Shown: one piece after another, positions 1 through 6,242 of the stretch
How the letters are laid out: each line of letters starts with the position of its first letter
How positions within the stretch are numbered: the first letter of the stretch is position 1
Origin: Bacillota bacterium
GTDB taxonomy: Bacteria; Bacillota; Clostridia; Tissierellales; Peptoniphilaceae
Length of the DNA: 8,573 nucleotides
Direction: 5' to 3'
NCBI GenBank assembly: GCA_023393815.1
Contig: JAEXBU010000050.1
Span: 1 to 8,573 of the forward strand
Notes under the pieces: model-generated
What the model was told of the DNA's origin: nothing
Seen by the model: only the letters and a program-made list of their open reading frames with translations
Database searches by the model: none
Program-made: the position numbers and the translations under genes

Positions 1-759
1 ATCCAGAGACGCACCGTAACGATCCAGCAGGGACCGGATCCCCCCTTCCTCAAAAGCCAGCTGATTGAGTTCCTGAAGCAAGGCGAGGGTTTCCGAATGA
101 CTGTTTCGCGCGCGAAATTCTTCGGCCAGCGCCTCATCTTCGCCTTCTTCCATGGCCAAGGCTTCAATTTCATCGATCTGGTAACGAAGCAGGTCTCCCT
201 CTCTCGCCATAGCCTGAGGATCCTTTGTTTCATCTTTTAAACGATTCTGTAATATTTTGCACTCGGTGTAAAGCCCGTTTAAGTCGGATAAGTCCTTTTT
301 TTGCTCTTCGCCGCAAAAGCGGTCCAAAAGTTCCAATTGAAAACCGGGCTTCATGAGAAAACTGTTTTCCCCCTGCACGCCCGACAAAGCCACAATGGCT
401 CCGAATTCCTTTAAGACGGAATTGGTAACAATCTTCCCGTTGATTTCAGAAATGGACGGTCGATCGCGGTACAATACGCGCTCCACGATAATTACATCTT
501 CGAAGGGAATTTGATGCGCGATGAGAAAGTCCAAGGCTTTTTTATTTTCCGTTACGAAGACACCCTGGATAAAAGCTTTTTCGGCGTCCTTTCGGATCAT
601 GTTCTTTTGAGCCCTTCCGCCAAGGATAAGCCCGATGGCATCCATAATAATGGATTTCCCCGCGCCGGTTTCCCCGGTCAGAACAGAGAATCCGTCGTGA
701 AATTCCATGGAAGAGTGCTCGATAATGGCAAAGTTGTCGATGCTGAGGCGCAAAAACAT
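1..759 (-). CDS. recN: DNA repair ATPase RecN, N-terminal 253 residues (3' end outside the window)
   Basis: RecN is an SMC-like ATPase that acts early in double-strand-break repair. Visible: an N-terminal beta strand segment (MFLRLSIDNFAII), the Walker A motif GETGAGKS at residues 29-36, the LILGGRA segment at 44-50, and the stretch around QIDEIEAL that leads into the first coiled-coil arm. The Walker B/signature half lies beyond the left edge; full RecN proteins are about 550-570 residues. The ATG at 759-757 starts one base after the tlyA stop, with GGAG about 10 bases upstream inside tlyA, so translation is probably coupled. Last gene of the asp23-nusB-xseAB-ispA-tlyA run; in Bacillus argR (ahrC) lies between tlyA and recN, but not here. 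Odd: the family's HGQH segment reads SGVQGE at residues 126-131, and the GRSR region is also divergent. Identity is secure; the frame is open to base 1. Confidence 0.95.
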   Translation of the reverse strand, partial: MFLRLSIDNFAIIEHSSMEFHDGFSVLTGETGAGKSIIMDAIGLILGGRAQKNMIRKDAEKAFIQGVFVTENKKALDFLIAHQIPFEDVIIVERVLYRDRPSISEINGKIVTNSVLKEFGAIVALSGVQGENSFLMKPGFQLELLDRFCGEEQKKDLSDLNGLYTECKILQNRLKDETKDPQAMAREGDLLRYQIDEIEALAMEEGEDEALAEEFRARNSHSETLALLQELNQLAFEEGGIRSLLDRYGASLD

Positions 760-760
760 A

Positions 761-1555
761 TTATAGAAACTCCTCTCTCGACGCCCGCACCACTTCTTCG
801 ACATCGACGTCGATGGCTGCGGCCGAATCTCGCGTCATAAGCATTAAAAATTCCGTGTTTCCCGTCGCTCCTTGAATCGGCGAGTACGTCAATACTTCCG
901 GATACATACCCAGTCCACGGACTACATCCTGTATTTTGCCTAAGACTTCTTCGTGCACCTTCGGATCGGAAACGATACCGCCTTTTCCTACCTTCCCTTT
1001 TCCCGCCTCAAACTGCGGTTTGATCAAGGTAGCGATCTTGCCCCCACCCGATAAATAGCTCACCGCTCTCGGGAGCACAAGTTCCAGAGAAATAAAGGAA
1101 ACATCTATGGAGATAAAATCCATGGCGTCGTCTAAGTCCTCTCGATCCAAGTAGCGTACATTGGTTCGCTCCATGACCACAACACGAGGATCCACGCGCA
1201 AAGAATAGGCCAATTGGTTGTAACCTACATCTACGGCATATACTTTTTTTGCGCCGTGCGATAACATGCAGTCCGTGAAACCGCCGGTGGAAGATCCGAT
1301 GTCCATACAGACCTTCCCTGTCAAATCGATATCACAGCTTTCGATGATTTTTTCCAGCTTAAACCCGCCGCGAGAGACGTATTTTAAGCTGTGCCCCTTA
1401 ACGACGATTTCCGATTCCGAATCAATCAGCTGTCCCGCCTTGGCGATGCGTTCCGCACCGATAAAGGCTTCGCCTGCCATAATCATGGTCTTCGCCTTTT
1501 CCCGAGAAGGAGCCAGGTTCTTTTTTACTAAAAGCACATCCGCTCGCTCTTTCAC
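761..1555 (-). CDS. tlyA: TlyA-family rRNA 2'-O-methyltransferase (S4 + FtsJ-like domains)
   Basis: TlyA/YqxC proteins methylate ribose 2'-OH groups of rRNA cytidines using SAM; in mycobacteria and others the targets are 23S C1920 and, in some subtypes, 16S C1409. Residues 1-60 form an S4 RNA-binding domain, followed by an RrmJ/FtsJ-type Rossmann methyltransferase: SAM-binding DIGSSTGGF at 85-93, VDVGYNQLA at 108-116, IKPQFE at 178-183 and SPIQGATGNTEFL near 225-237. The catalytic K-D-K-E set appears as K66, D151, K179 and E235, each three residues below the positions I recall for the M. tuberculosis enzyme, so the fold is collinear and probably active. Length 264 is normal. Start is GTG, four bases after the ispA stop, and matches the usual N-terminus (KERADVLLVKK). 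I cannot tell from sequence whether it modifies only 23S or both subunits. Confidence 0.95.
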   Translation of the reverse strand: MKERADVLLVKKNLAPSREKAKTMIMAGEAFIGAERIAKAGQLIDSESEIVVKGHSLKYVSRGGFKLEKIIESCDIDLTGKVCMDIGSSTGGFTDCMLSHGAKKVYAVDVGYNQLAYSLRVDPRVVVMERTNVRYLDREDLDDAMDFISIDVSFISLELVLPRAVSYLSGGGKIATLIKPQFEAGKGKVGKGGIVSDPKVHEEVLGKIQDVVRGLGMYPEVLTYSPIQGATGNTEFLMLMTRDSAAAIDVDVEEVVRASREEFL

Positions 1556-1568
1556 TCCATCACCTATC
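1556..1568 (-). promoter_or_regulatory. Ribosome binding site for tlyA GTG start
   Basis: Reading the minus strand, AGGTGATGGA sits directly upstream of the GTG at 1555. AGGTGAT matches the distal part of the anti-Shine-Dalgarno complement (AAGGAGGTGAT). It overlaps the last codons and TGA stop of ispA, consistent with translational coupling. No in-frame ATG with a better site lies nearby, so the GTG start is preferred. Confidence 0.55.
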
Positions 1569-2336
1569 TCGCTTCAAAATCTTTTCGATCAGCGCTTTTG
1601 TCTTGTCAAATTTCCCTACCGAAGCGAGAAGTTCTTGACACGCTTCGGTATAATGGGAAGCCTTGCTCAAGTATTCCTTCGGATCCGCTTCTATGCCGTC
1701 TTCTTCCAAATCAAAGTAATCGTCTTGAAATTGGTAGCTTAAACCCAAAAGCTCGCCTACGCGGTACAGCGTATCGCATATTTCTTTGGATTTTTTTGCC
1801 AGAGCGCCACCCATGGCGAAACAGGCACCTAAAAGCGCTCCCGTCTTCTTTTTATAGATGACTTCGTCGCCGGACGAGGCCCCAGTTCGAATATCCAGAA
1901 CCTGTCCATCTACCATTCCCGCCGTTCCCGCAGCCTTAAATAGGTACTGCATGGCGCGCACACCTCCGTCCGGATCAATGAAGGCACCTTCTGCCGCCAG
2001 TTCCGCCGCTTGGGACAAAAGACCGTCGCCGGCAAGGATTGCCAGCGCTTCTCCAAATTGCTTGTGGCAAGAGGGCTTCCCGCGGCGAAAATCATCGTCG
2101 TCCATCGCAGGCAAATCGTCGTGGATCAAGCTGTACGTATGAATGGATTCCATGGCGGCGGCAAAGTAAAAGTCCGCTTCTCCTTCGTAGCCTAAGTCCT
2201 CCAACACCGTAAAAAAGAGCGTCGGTCGAATCCGCTTTCCGCCCGTAAAGAGAGAATAGAGCATGGCCTCTTTTAATTCCCCGGCAGTGGACGGAATAGC
2301 TTCATAATACGCTTTTAACTTCTCATCAAAGTTCAC
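1560..2336 (-). CDS. ispA: Short-chain trans-prenyl diphosphate synthase (farnesyl diphosphate synthase IspA-like), unusually short
   Basis: Condenses isopentenyl diphosphate with allylic diphosphates to geranyl/farnesyl diphosphate, precursor of undecaprenyl and quinone chains; soluble and Mg-dependent. Visible: TGGKRIRP at 31-38, first aspartate-rich motif DDLPAMD at 73-79 continuing DDDFRRGKP (the bacterial FPP synthase form with two extra residues in the DDxxxxD spacing), GMVDGQ at 140-145, KKKTGAL at 162-168, and second aspartate-rich motif FQDDYFD at 203-209. It is 258 residues against about 290-300 for typical IspA. Part of the deficit follows the second motif, where the conserved GKxxGxD loop before KxTY is not recognisable; part is at the N-terminus. 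All catalytic aspartates remain, so it is probably active, but chain length cannot be read reliably. GTG start overlaps xseB by 11 nt; tlyA follows. The usual downstream partner dxs is absent. Confidence 0.9.
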   Translation of the reverse strand: MNFDEKLKAYYEAIPSTAGELKEAMLYSLFTGGKRIRPTLFFTVLEDLGYEGEADFYFAAAMESIHTYSLIHDDLPAMDDDDFRRGKPSCHKQFGEALAILAGDGLLSQAAELAAEGAFIDPDGGVRAMQYLFKAAGTAGMVDGQVLDIRTGASSGDEVIYKKKTGALLGACFAMGGALAKKSKEICDTLYRVGELLGLSYQFQDDYFDLEEDGIEADPKEYLSKASHYTEACQELLASVGKFDKTKALIEKILKRDR

Positions 2337-2529
2337 TTTCGCCCTCCTCGCCCACGCCTTCGGTCAAGAGACGCACTTTTTGCTCCAGTCCCTTTAGATC
2401 CTTTTCCAATTCCCGGTAAAGAGACGTGCCTTCTTCGTATAATTTCACCATCTCTTCCAAGGACAAATCGTCGTTTTCCATCTTAGCGACAACTTTTTCC
2501 AGCTGCTCCGATTTTTCCTTATAATTCAT
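2326..2529 (-). CDS. xseB: Exodeoxyribonuclease VII small subunit XseB
   Basis: Small helical subunit of exonuclease VII, which degrades single-stranded DNA to oligonucleotides; several XseB chains wrap the coiled coil of one XseA. The 67-residue length is typical. The family pattern is clear: an N-terminal helix (EQLEKVVAKMEN), the conserved DDLSLEEMVKLYEEG core at residues 20-34, then a charged helix with LEKDLKGLEQKVRLL. The C-terminus is glutamate-rich (GEEGESEL). The ATG at 2529 overlaps the end of xseA by 11 nt and has AAAGGA upstream inside xseA. The same-size overlap recurs with ispA downstream. Coupled translation of xseA and xseB would help set subunit ratio; this is inference. Confidence 0.95.
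   Translation of the reverse strand: MNYKEKSEQLEKVVAKMENDDLSLEEMVKLYEEGTSLYRELEKDLKGLEQKVRLLTEGVGEEGESEL
2342..2349 (-). promoter_or_regulatory. Strong ribosome binding site deciding the ispA GTG start
   Basis: The minus strand reads GAGGAGGG, with GGAGG six bases before the GTG at 2336-2334. It lies within the last codons of xseB (the GVGEEGE stretch) and fixes the 11-nt overlap of ispA with xseB. Confidence 0.7.
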
Positions 2530-3850
2530 GACCGTTCCTTTCTACGGAGAGGATACGCGCGTCAATTCGTCCGTCGAGGAATTCCACGGACAGGGTATCG
2601 CCAATCGCTACATCCCCTACCGATCGTATGGTACTTGCCCCTAGACACACTCGCGGCTTCGCCCGTTCTCTGCCTAACGCGCGCACATGGCCTCCTAAAA
2701 TCGTGAGTTCCCTCCGCGCCGATTTCATCGATTGATCCACCGACCGCTCCATACGCTTCTTTTTCGACGAAAGATCAAAAGACTCCCGGTCTCTACACGC
2801 ATACAAATCTACGGCTTCTATGCGAGAGGCAAGAGTTCGTAGCTGCTGCCTTCTTAAACTCAGAGCCTGTTTCAGCTGAAAATCCATGCGCACTTTTTTC
2901 GCTTGCAAAACGAAATTTCTGTTGGCAATCGCGTCCATGGACATCGTTTGTTTGAGTCGGTGATAATATCCCCCGACCTTTTGTTGTACCTCCTGTATTT
3001 CCATAGACAGGGCCCTTTCGGCTAAGCGTAGCCGCCATCGCGCTTCGGAAATCATATCGTCTCCTCGGGGAACGATGATTTCCGCTCCGTGGGTCGGCGT
3101 AGCTGCACGCACGTCGGCAACGTAATCACACAAGGTGGTGTCCACCTCGTGCCCGACGGCAGATACCAAGGGATGACGCCTTTTTGCCAAGGTGCGAATC
3201 AACACTTCGTCGTTAAAGCAAAATAAATCTTCCATGCTTCCGCCACCTCGCGTCACGAGAATGACATCCACATCCTCCCTTTCGTCCAATCTCTTGAAGG
3301 CGCGGGCAATGGATGCGCCGGCACCGTCCCCTTGCACGATCGTCGGCGATAAAATAACCGATACGGCCGGGTTACGCTCGGCCGCCACTTGCAAAAAATC
3401 GTGTAATGCCGCCCCCGCCGCGCTGGTGACGATGCCGACGGTCACCGGACGCTCCGGCAAAGGCATTTTTTTATCCATATCAAATAGACCTTCTTTCGTC
3501 AGAAGGTCTTTTAATTTTAAAAACAGTTTATAAAGGGCGCCTTCCCCTGTAAGCTCCATGGTCTTGGCGACAAATTGCAAGCGGCCGGAAGGAGCGTGGA
3601 TCGCCACCGACCCGTTCACTTCCACTTCCATGCCCACCTGAAAATCGTCGTCGCAAGTCTTGGCGTCCTCTTTAAACATGACGCAATCCATGCGCGCCGA
3701 CGCATCCTTCACCGTAAAATAGATATGACCGCTACGTGCTTCTTTGATCTCTGCAAGCTCGCCCTTCATCAGCACCTGATTCAGCAAGTAATCCGTCCTC
3801 AGAACTTTTTTCGTATAAGCGAGCAGTTCGGAAACGCTAATGGGATTCAT
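2519..3850 (-). CDS. xseA: Exodeoxyribonuclease VII large subunit XseA
   Basis: Catalytic subunit of exonuclease VII (single-strand DNA exonuclease, both polarities). At 443 residues it has the usual layout: N-terminal OB-fold nucleic-acid-binding domain (about 1-105, opening PISVSELLAYTKKVL), catalytic domain (about 115-270) with the hallmark VTRGGGSMEDLFCFNDE at 199-215 and LVSAVGHEVDTTLCDYVADVRAATPTHGAE at 228-257, a long coiled-coil region (about 265-395) that binds XseB, and a C-terminal beta segment (GDTLSVEFLDGRIDARILSV). The frame is open 12 codons further upstream, but those codons do not resemble the family; the ATG at 3850 gives the canonical N-terminus. It overlaps nusB by 14 nt with a purine-rich AGAAGAAGG upstream, and overlaps xseB by 11 nt. 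folD, which sits between nusB and xseA in Bacillus, is absent. Confidence 0.96.
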   Translation of the reverse strand: MNPISVSELLAYTKKVLRTDYLLNQVLMKGELAEIKEARSGHIYFTVKDASARMDCVMFKEDAKTCDDDFQVGMEVEVNGSVAIHAPSGRLQFVAKTMELTGEGALYKLFLKLKDLLTKEGLFDMDKKMPLPERPVTVGIVTSAAGAALHDFLQVAAERNPAVSVILSPTIVQGDGAGASIARAFKRLDEREDVDVILVTRGGGSMEDLFCFNDEVLIRTLAKRRHPLVSAVGHEVDTTLCDYVADVRAATPTHGAEIIVPRGDDMISEARWRLRLAERALSMEIQEVQQKVGGYYHRLKQTMSMDAIANRNFVLQAKKVRMDFQLKQALSLRRQQLRTLASRIEAVDLYACRDRESFDLSSKKKRMERSVDQSMKSARRELTILGGHVRALGRERAKPRVCLGASTIRSVGDVAIGDTLSVEFLDGRIDARILSVERNGHEL

Positions 3851-4337
3851 GGCCTTCTTCTCGCACGATATGACCCAAAATACCATTTATGAATCGTGCG
3901 CTGTCTGAAGAGCTGTACATCTTCGCTAAATCTACCGCTTCGTTGATCGATACCGCCGGCGCAATGTCGTCGTGATACAGGATTTCGGAAACGGCCACGC
4001 GCAGAACGGACAGATCTACCGTAGCAATCCGGTGAATGGATCCGTCCTTTAAATGTTCGGCAATGACGCGATCAATAGCCTCTTTGTTGTCGACGACGAT
4101 CCGGACATTTTCAGTAATGTAATTTTTCTCTTCCGCGGTAAAGGGAATATTCGATGCATCTTTTAAGCGGGCAGCCAATACTTTCTTATTAAAGACGTGG
4201 CGATACATTTCATCGACTTCTTCCGCTTCCCAAACACTCTCGAAAAAGGATTCGGCAATTTCCATTGAAAATTCGCCTCTTTGTTCCATGGCAAAGACGA
4301 TTTGCATGGTTGCAATTCTTGACAGTTTTCTGCTCAA
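3837..4337 (-). CDS. nusB: Transcription antitermination factor NusB
   Basis: NusB pairs with NusE (ribosomal protein S10) on boxA RNA and supports antitermination in rRNA operons; all-helical cytosolic protein. Family features: N-terminal RxxRIATMQIVFAME helix, and the C-terminal core VDLSVLRVAVSEILYHDD (107-124) followed by VSINEAVDLAKMYSSSDSARFINGILG (129-155), the most conserved part of NusB. At 166 residues it is somewhat longer than the usual 130-150, mainly in the middle (about 35-75). The start is TTG: it has a good SD (GGAAGGAA) five bases upstream and keeps the conserved first helix. The alternative ATG at codon 11 would delete the arginine-rich N-terminus used for RNA contact. It lies 14 nt after the asp23-family gene and overlaps xseA by 14 nt. 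Confidence 0.95.
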   Translation of the reverse strand: MSRKLSRIATMQIVFAMEQRGEFSMEIAESFFESVWEAEEVDEMYRHVFNKKVLAARLKDASNIPFTAEEKNYITENVRIVVDNKEAIDRVIAEHLKDGSIHRIATVDLSVLRVAVSEILYHDDIAPAVSINEAVDLAKMYSSSDSARFINGILGHIVREEGHESH

Positions 4338-4342
4338 TAAAA

Positions 4343-4350
4343 TTCCTTCC
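4343..4350 (-). promoter_or_regulatory. Ribosome binding site deciding the nusB TTG start
   Basis: The minus strand reads GGAAGGAA and then five A/T bases before TTG at 4337-4335. It fills the 14-nt gap between the asp23-family stop and nusB. No comparable site precedes the internal ATG at 4307, so the TTG is preferred. Confidence 0.6.
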
Positions 4351-4351
4351 C

Positions 4352-4720
4352 TTACATGGACTGTTGTTCTTGGGCGCGAACGCCATTAACGTGTACATTG
4401 ACGGCCGTTATATCTAAGTCGGTCATGTTTTCAAGACTTTCCTTGACGGCATCTTGTACCTCTTCTGCCACTTCGACGATGTTTCTTCCGTATTCCACGA
4501 CGATGGAAATATCTACCACGCTCTTTTCATCGTCCGCCGTCACCTTCGTTTTCGAGGCGCTGCGTCCGGGCAGGAAGTCGCCGATATCTCTTTTCGTCGT
4601 ATAGCTATTGTATACGCCGTCGACCCGCGTGGCTGCCTCTTGTGCGATACGCGTTATGACGTCGTCGGCAATTTTTACATTGGAATTCCCCGCAGGGTCT
4701 ACAAAATATTTTTCAACCAT
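4352..4720 (-). CDS. Asp23/Gls24 family protein (YqhY-like)
   Basis: A 122-residue Asp23/Gls24 (DUF322) protein. Family features: the opening NVKIADDVITRIAQEAATRVDGV at residues 14-36, a central variable loop, the strand VVDISIVVEYGRNIVEVAEEVQDAV at 68-92, and the closing LDITAVNVHVNGV at 102-114. Known members include the membrane-anchored envelope-stress protein Asp23 of Staphylococcus and Bacillus YqhY, which affects acetyl-CoA carboxylase and lies just upstream of nusB; the latter position matches here. There is no signal peptide or membrane segment, so a cytosolic or partner-anchored protein is expected. Clear SD (AGGAGG, five bases before the ATG) and a promoter directly upstream make it the first gene of the run to recN. 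Family assignment is firm; the exact function is not established by sequence. Confidence 0.92.
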   Translation of the reverse strand: MVEKYFVDPAGNSNVKIADDVITRIAQEAATRVDGVYNSYTTKRDIGDFLPGRSASKTKVTADDEKSVVDISIVVEYGRNIVEVAEEVQDAVKESLENMTDLDITAVNVHVNGVRAQEQQSM

Positions 4721-4741
4721 TTCTGCCTCCTATTTCCCACT

Positions 4742-4769
4742 ATTATACCATAAACCCGGAATGGGTCGA
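4742..4769 (-). promoter_or_regulatory. Sigma-A-type promoter with extended -10, upstream of the asp23-nusB-xseAB-ispA-tlyA-recN run
   Basis: On the minus strand, perfect TATAAT at 4747-4742 is preceded by TGG (extended -10, TGnTATAAT). A 16-base spacer separates it from TCGACC at 4769-4764, four of six matches to TTGACA. Transcription would begin near 4735, about 15 bases before the asp23-family ATG, leaving a short leader that holds the AGGAGG SD. This 66-base gap after rnhB is the longest in the window, and this is the only convincing promoter I see. Confidence 0.75.
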
Positions 4770-4786
4770 CCGCGTCCGTACAAGTC

Positions 4787-5398
4787 TTATTTATTCAGAA
4801 TCTTTTTCAGAAAACTCATCCGATGCGCCGGCGTCGGCCCCATCGCAAGAATCGCCTCGCGATGTTGCTTTGTGCCGTAGCCTTTGTGTTTTTTGATTCC
4901 ATAACCCGGATACTGCGCATCCCACTGAATGCACAGGCGATCTCTGTATTCTTTCGCCAAAATCGATGCACAGGCAATGGCATAGGACAAATCATCTCCG
5001 TGGATCACCGCTTCCTGGTGACATTCCAGATCAATGGTCTCCGCATCGATAAGAAAAAGAATCCGCTTATCGGAAAATCGTTCCAAAGCAGCTTCCGCCG
5101 CTTCTTTCATGGCGAGTCGTGTGGCCTGTTTAATGTTTACGGCATCGATAACCTGCGGCGTCCGGCGCGCGTAGGTGTAAAAGAGCGCCCGCGATTTTAT
5201 GGCTTCTTCCAATAGGGATCGTTTCTTCGGGGATAATTTTTTTGAATCCCTTATTCCTTCAATGGCTTCGTTCATGGGCATTATGGCGCAACAGGCCACC
5301 ACGTCGCCGAAAAGACATCCTCTCCCTACTTCGTCGATCCCGGCGATGTAATCGATCCCATCCCTTAGCCGTTCCGTATCAAAGCGCAGATCGGTCAT
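4787..5398 (-). CDS. rnhB: Ribonuclease HII
   Basis: RNase HII removes ribonucleotides from RNA:DNA hybrids and single embedded ribonucleotides in DNA. With the ATG at 5398 it is 203 residues, normal for the family. Catalytic acidic residues are visible: D22-E23 in AGIDEVGRG, D118 in LFLIDAE, and D153 in ASILAKEYRD; the C-terminal YPGYGIKKHKGYGTKQH and GPTPAHRMSF blocks are canonical. Odd: the segment after GRG reads CLFGDVVACC rather than the usual PLAGPVVAAA. An in-frame ATG 16 codons upstream (5446) is possible but has no SD and adds no family sequence; the chosen start has only a weak GGAAA. It overlaps rbgA by 20 nt, and the rbgA-rnhB pair (ylqF-rnhB in Bacillus) is a conserved neighbourhood. 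No terminator separates it from the asp23 promoter. Confidence 0.95.
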   Translation of the reverse strand: MTDLRFDTERLRDGIDYIAGIDEVGRGCLFGDVVACCAIMPMNEAIEGIRDSKKLSPKKRSLLEEAIKSRALFYTYARRTPQVIDAVNIKQATRLAMKEAAEAALERFSDKRILFLIDAETIDLECHQEAVIHGDDLSYAIACASILAKEYRDRLCIQWDAQYPGYGIKKHKGYGTKQHREAILAMGPTPAHRMSFLKKILNK

Positions 5399-6242
5399 CG
5401 GTCGTTTCCAAACTAATGCGTCCCCACTTGCCCGCGCGAAATTCATCGAGAATTAATCGGGCAACTTTCGTATAGTCTATCTCACCGCCGCGGATCAAGC
5501 AGCCTCTGCGCTTTCCGATGGCGTCCATGACGGAGACGGGATCCTCGTAGACGTCGGCCAAGTCGTAGCGGTCGTACATCGCTCCTTTAAATTTCCCCAT
5601 AGCCTCTTTGACCAGTTCAAAAGCCAGCGTTTCCACATCCATAATTTCGTCTTTTATAGACCCGGTAAAAGCTAAATGCCGTCCGCGAATAGGCGGATCC
5701 AATTTAGGCCACAAAACACCCGGCGTATCCAATAAATCGAAGGCTTTGTGATGGCGAATCCATTGATTGGTCTTTGTAATACCCGGACGATTCCCGATGG
5801 CCGCCGATTTTTTCCCCGACAATTGATTAATAAAAGTGGACTTCCCTACGTTAGGAATGCCGGCCACCATTAATCGAAGTTTGCGCTTTTCCATTCCTTT
5901 TTTCGCGTCCTTTTCCCGAATAGAAGCAACCGCTCGTTCCAAGGCTTCCGTTAGCTTTTTTTCATTCCATTTCGACGTAGCAGACCAGGCAATGGCCGAT
6001 GTGTCCGCCCGGGCGTTAAAATCATCGATCCATCGATCCGTCGTTTGCGGATCGGCCAGATCCGATTTATTTAAGATCATAAGCACCGGAATGGACGTAA
6101 GTACCTCGTCTAAGAGAGGATTGTAGCTGCTTACAGGAATGCGGGCGTCGAGCAACACCACAGCTACGTCGCATTGCGCTTTCATAGCCTGTAGAGACTC
6201 GATGGTCTTTTTCATGTGCCCTGGATACCAGTTAATGTTCAT
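5379..6242 (-). CDS. rbgA: Ribosome biogenesis GTPase RbgA (YlqF), circularly permuted
   Basis: RbgA binds pre-50S particles and drives a late step of large-subunit maturation. The permuted GTPase order is plain: G4 NKSD at 58-61, G5 SAT at 87-89, G1 GIPNVGKS at 128-135, G2 threonine in PGITK at 153-157, and G3 DTPG at 172-175. The N-terminus NWYPGHMKK contains His9, the residue implicated in GTP hydrolysis in Bacillus RbgA, which lacks the usual catalytic glutamine. The C-terminal helical domain (about 190-287), used for rRNA binding, is present. Length 287 is typical. Strong SD (AAAAGGAGG six bases before the ATG) lies inside the upstream HAD gene, which it overlaps by 11 nt; it overlaps rnhB by 20 nt. 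In Bacillus the pair sits near rplS; here it precedes the nusB region. Confidence 0.96.
   Translation of the reverse strand: MNINWYPGHMKKTIESLQAMKAQCDVAVVLLDARIPVSSYNPLLDEVLTSIPVLMILNKSDLADPQTTDRWIDDFNARADTSAIAWSATSKWNEKKLTEALERAVASIREKDAKKGMEKRKLRLMVAGIPNVGKSTFINQLSGKKSAAIGNRPGITKTNQWIRHHKAFDLLDTPGVLWPKLDPPIRGRHLAFTGSIKDEIMDVETLAFELVKEAMGKFKGAMYDRYDLADVYEDPVSVMDAIGKRRGCLIRGGEIDYTKVARLILDEFRAGKWGRISLETTDDRSAL

Noticed and set aside
754..767. TATAAT directly before the recN ATG as a recN promoter
   Set aside because: It is made by the last tlyA codons and stop, abuts the ATG (no room for a leader or SD), and has no -35 at the right distance.
1266..1742. Plus-strand open frame of 158 codons across tlyA and ispA
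   Set aside because: Antisense shadow of two well-supported genes, spanning their junction, with no recognisable protein features.
3851..3886. Upstream extension of XseA by 12 codons
   Set aside because: The extra residues do not resemble the family; the ATG at 3850 gives the canonical PISVSEL N-terminus.
4764..4771. Perfect palindrome GGTCGACC overlapping the -35 as an operator
   Set aside because: An 8-base palindrome with no longer symmetric arms is expected often by chance.
4823..5215. Plus-strand open frame of 130 codons inside rnhB
   Set aside because: Antisense shadow of a conserved gene; arginine/proline-rich translation without family signals.
5399..5446. Upstream ATG for rnhB at 5446
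   Set aside because: No SD precedes it and the extra 16 residues are not typical; it would also lengthen the overlap with rbgA to 68 nt.
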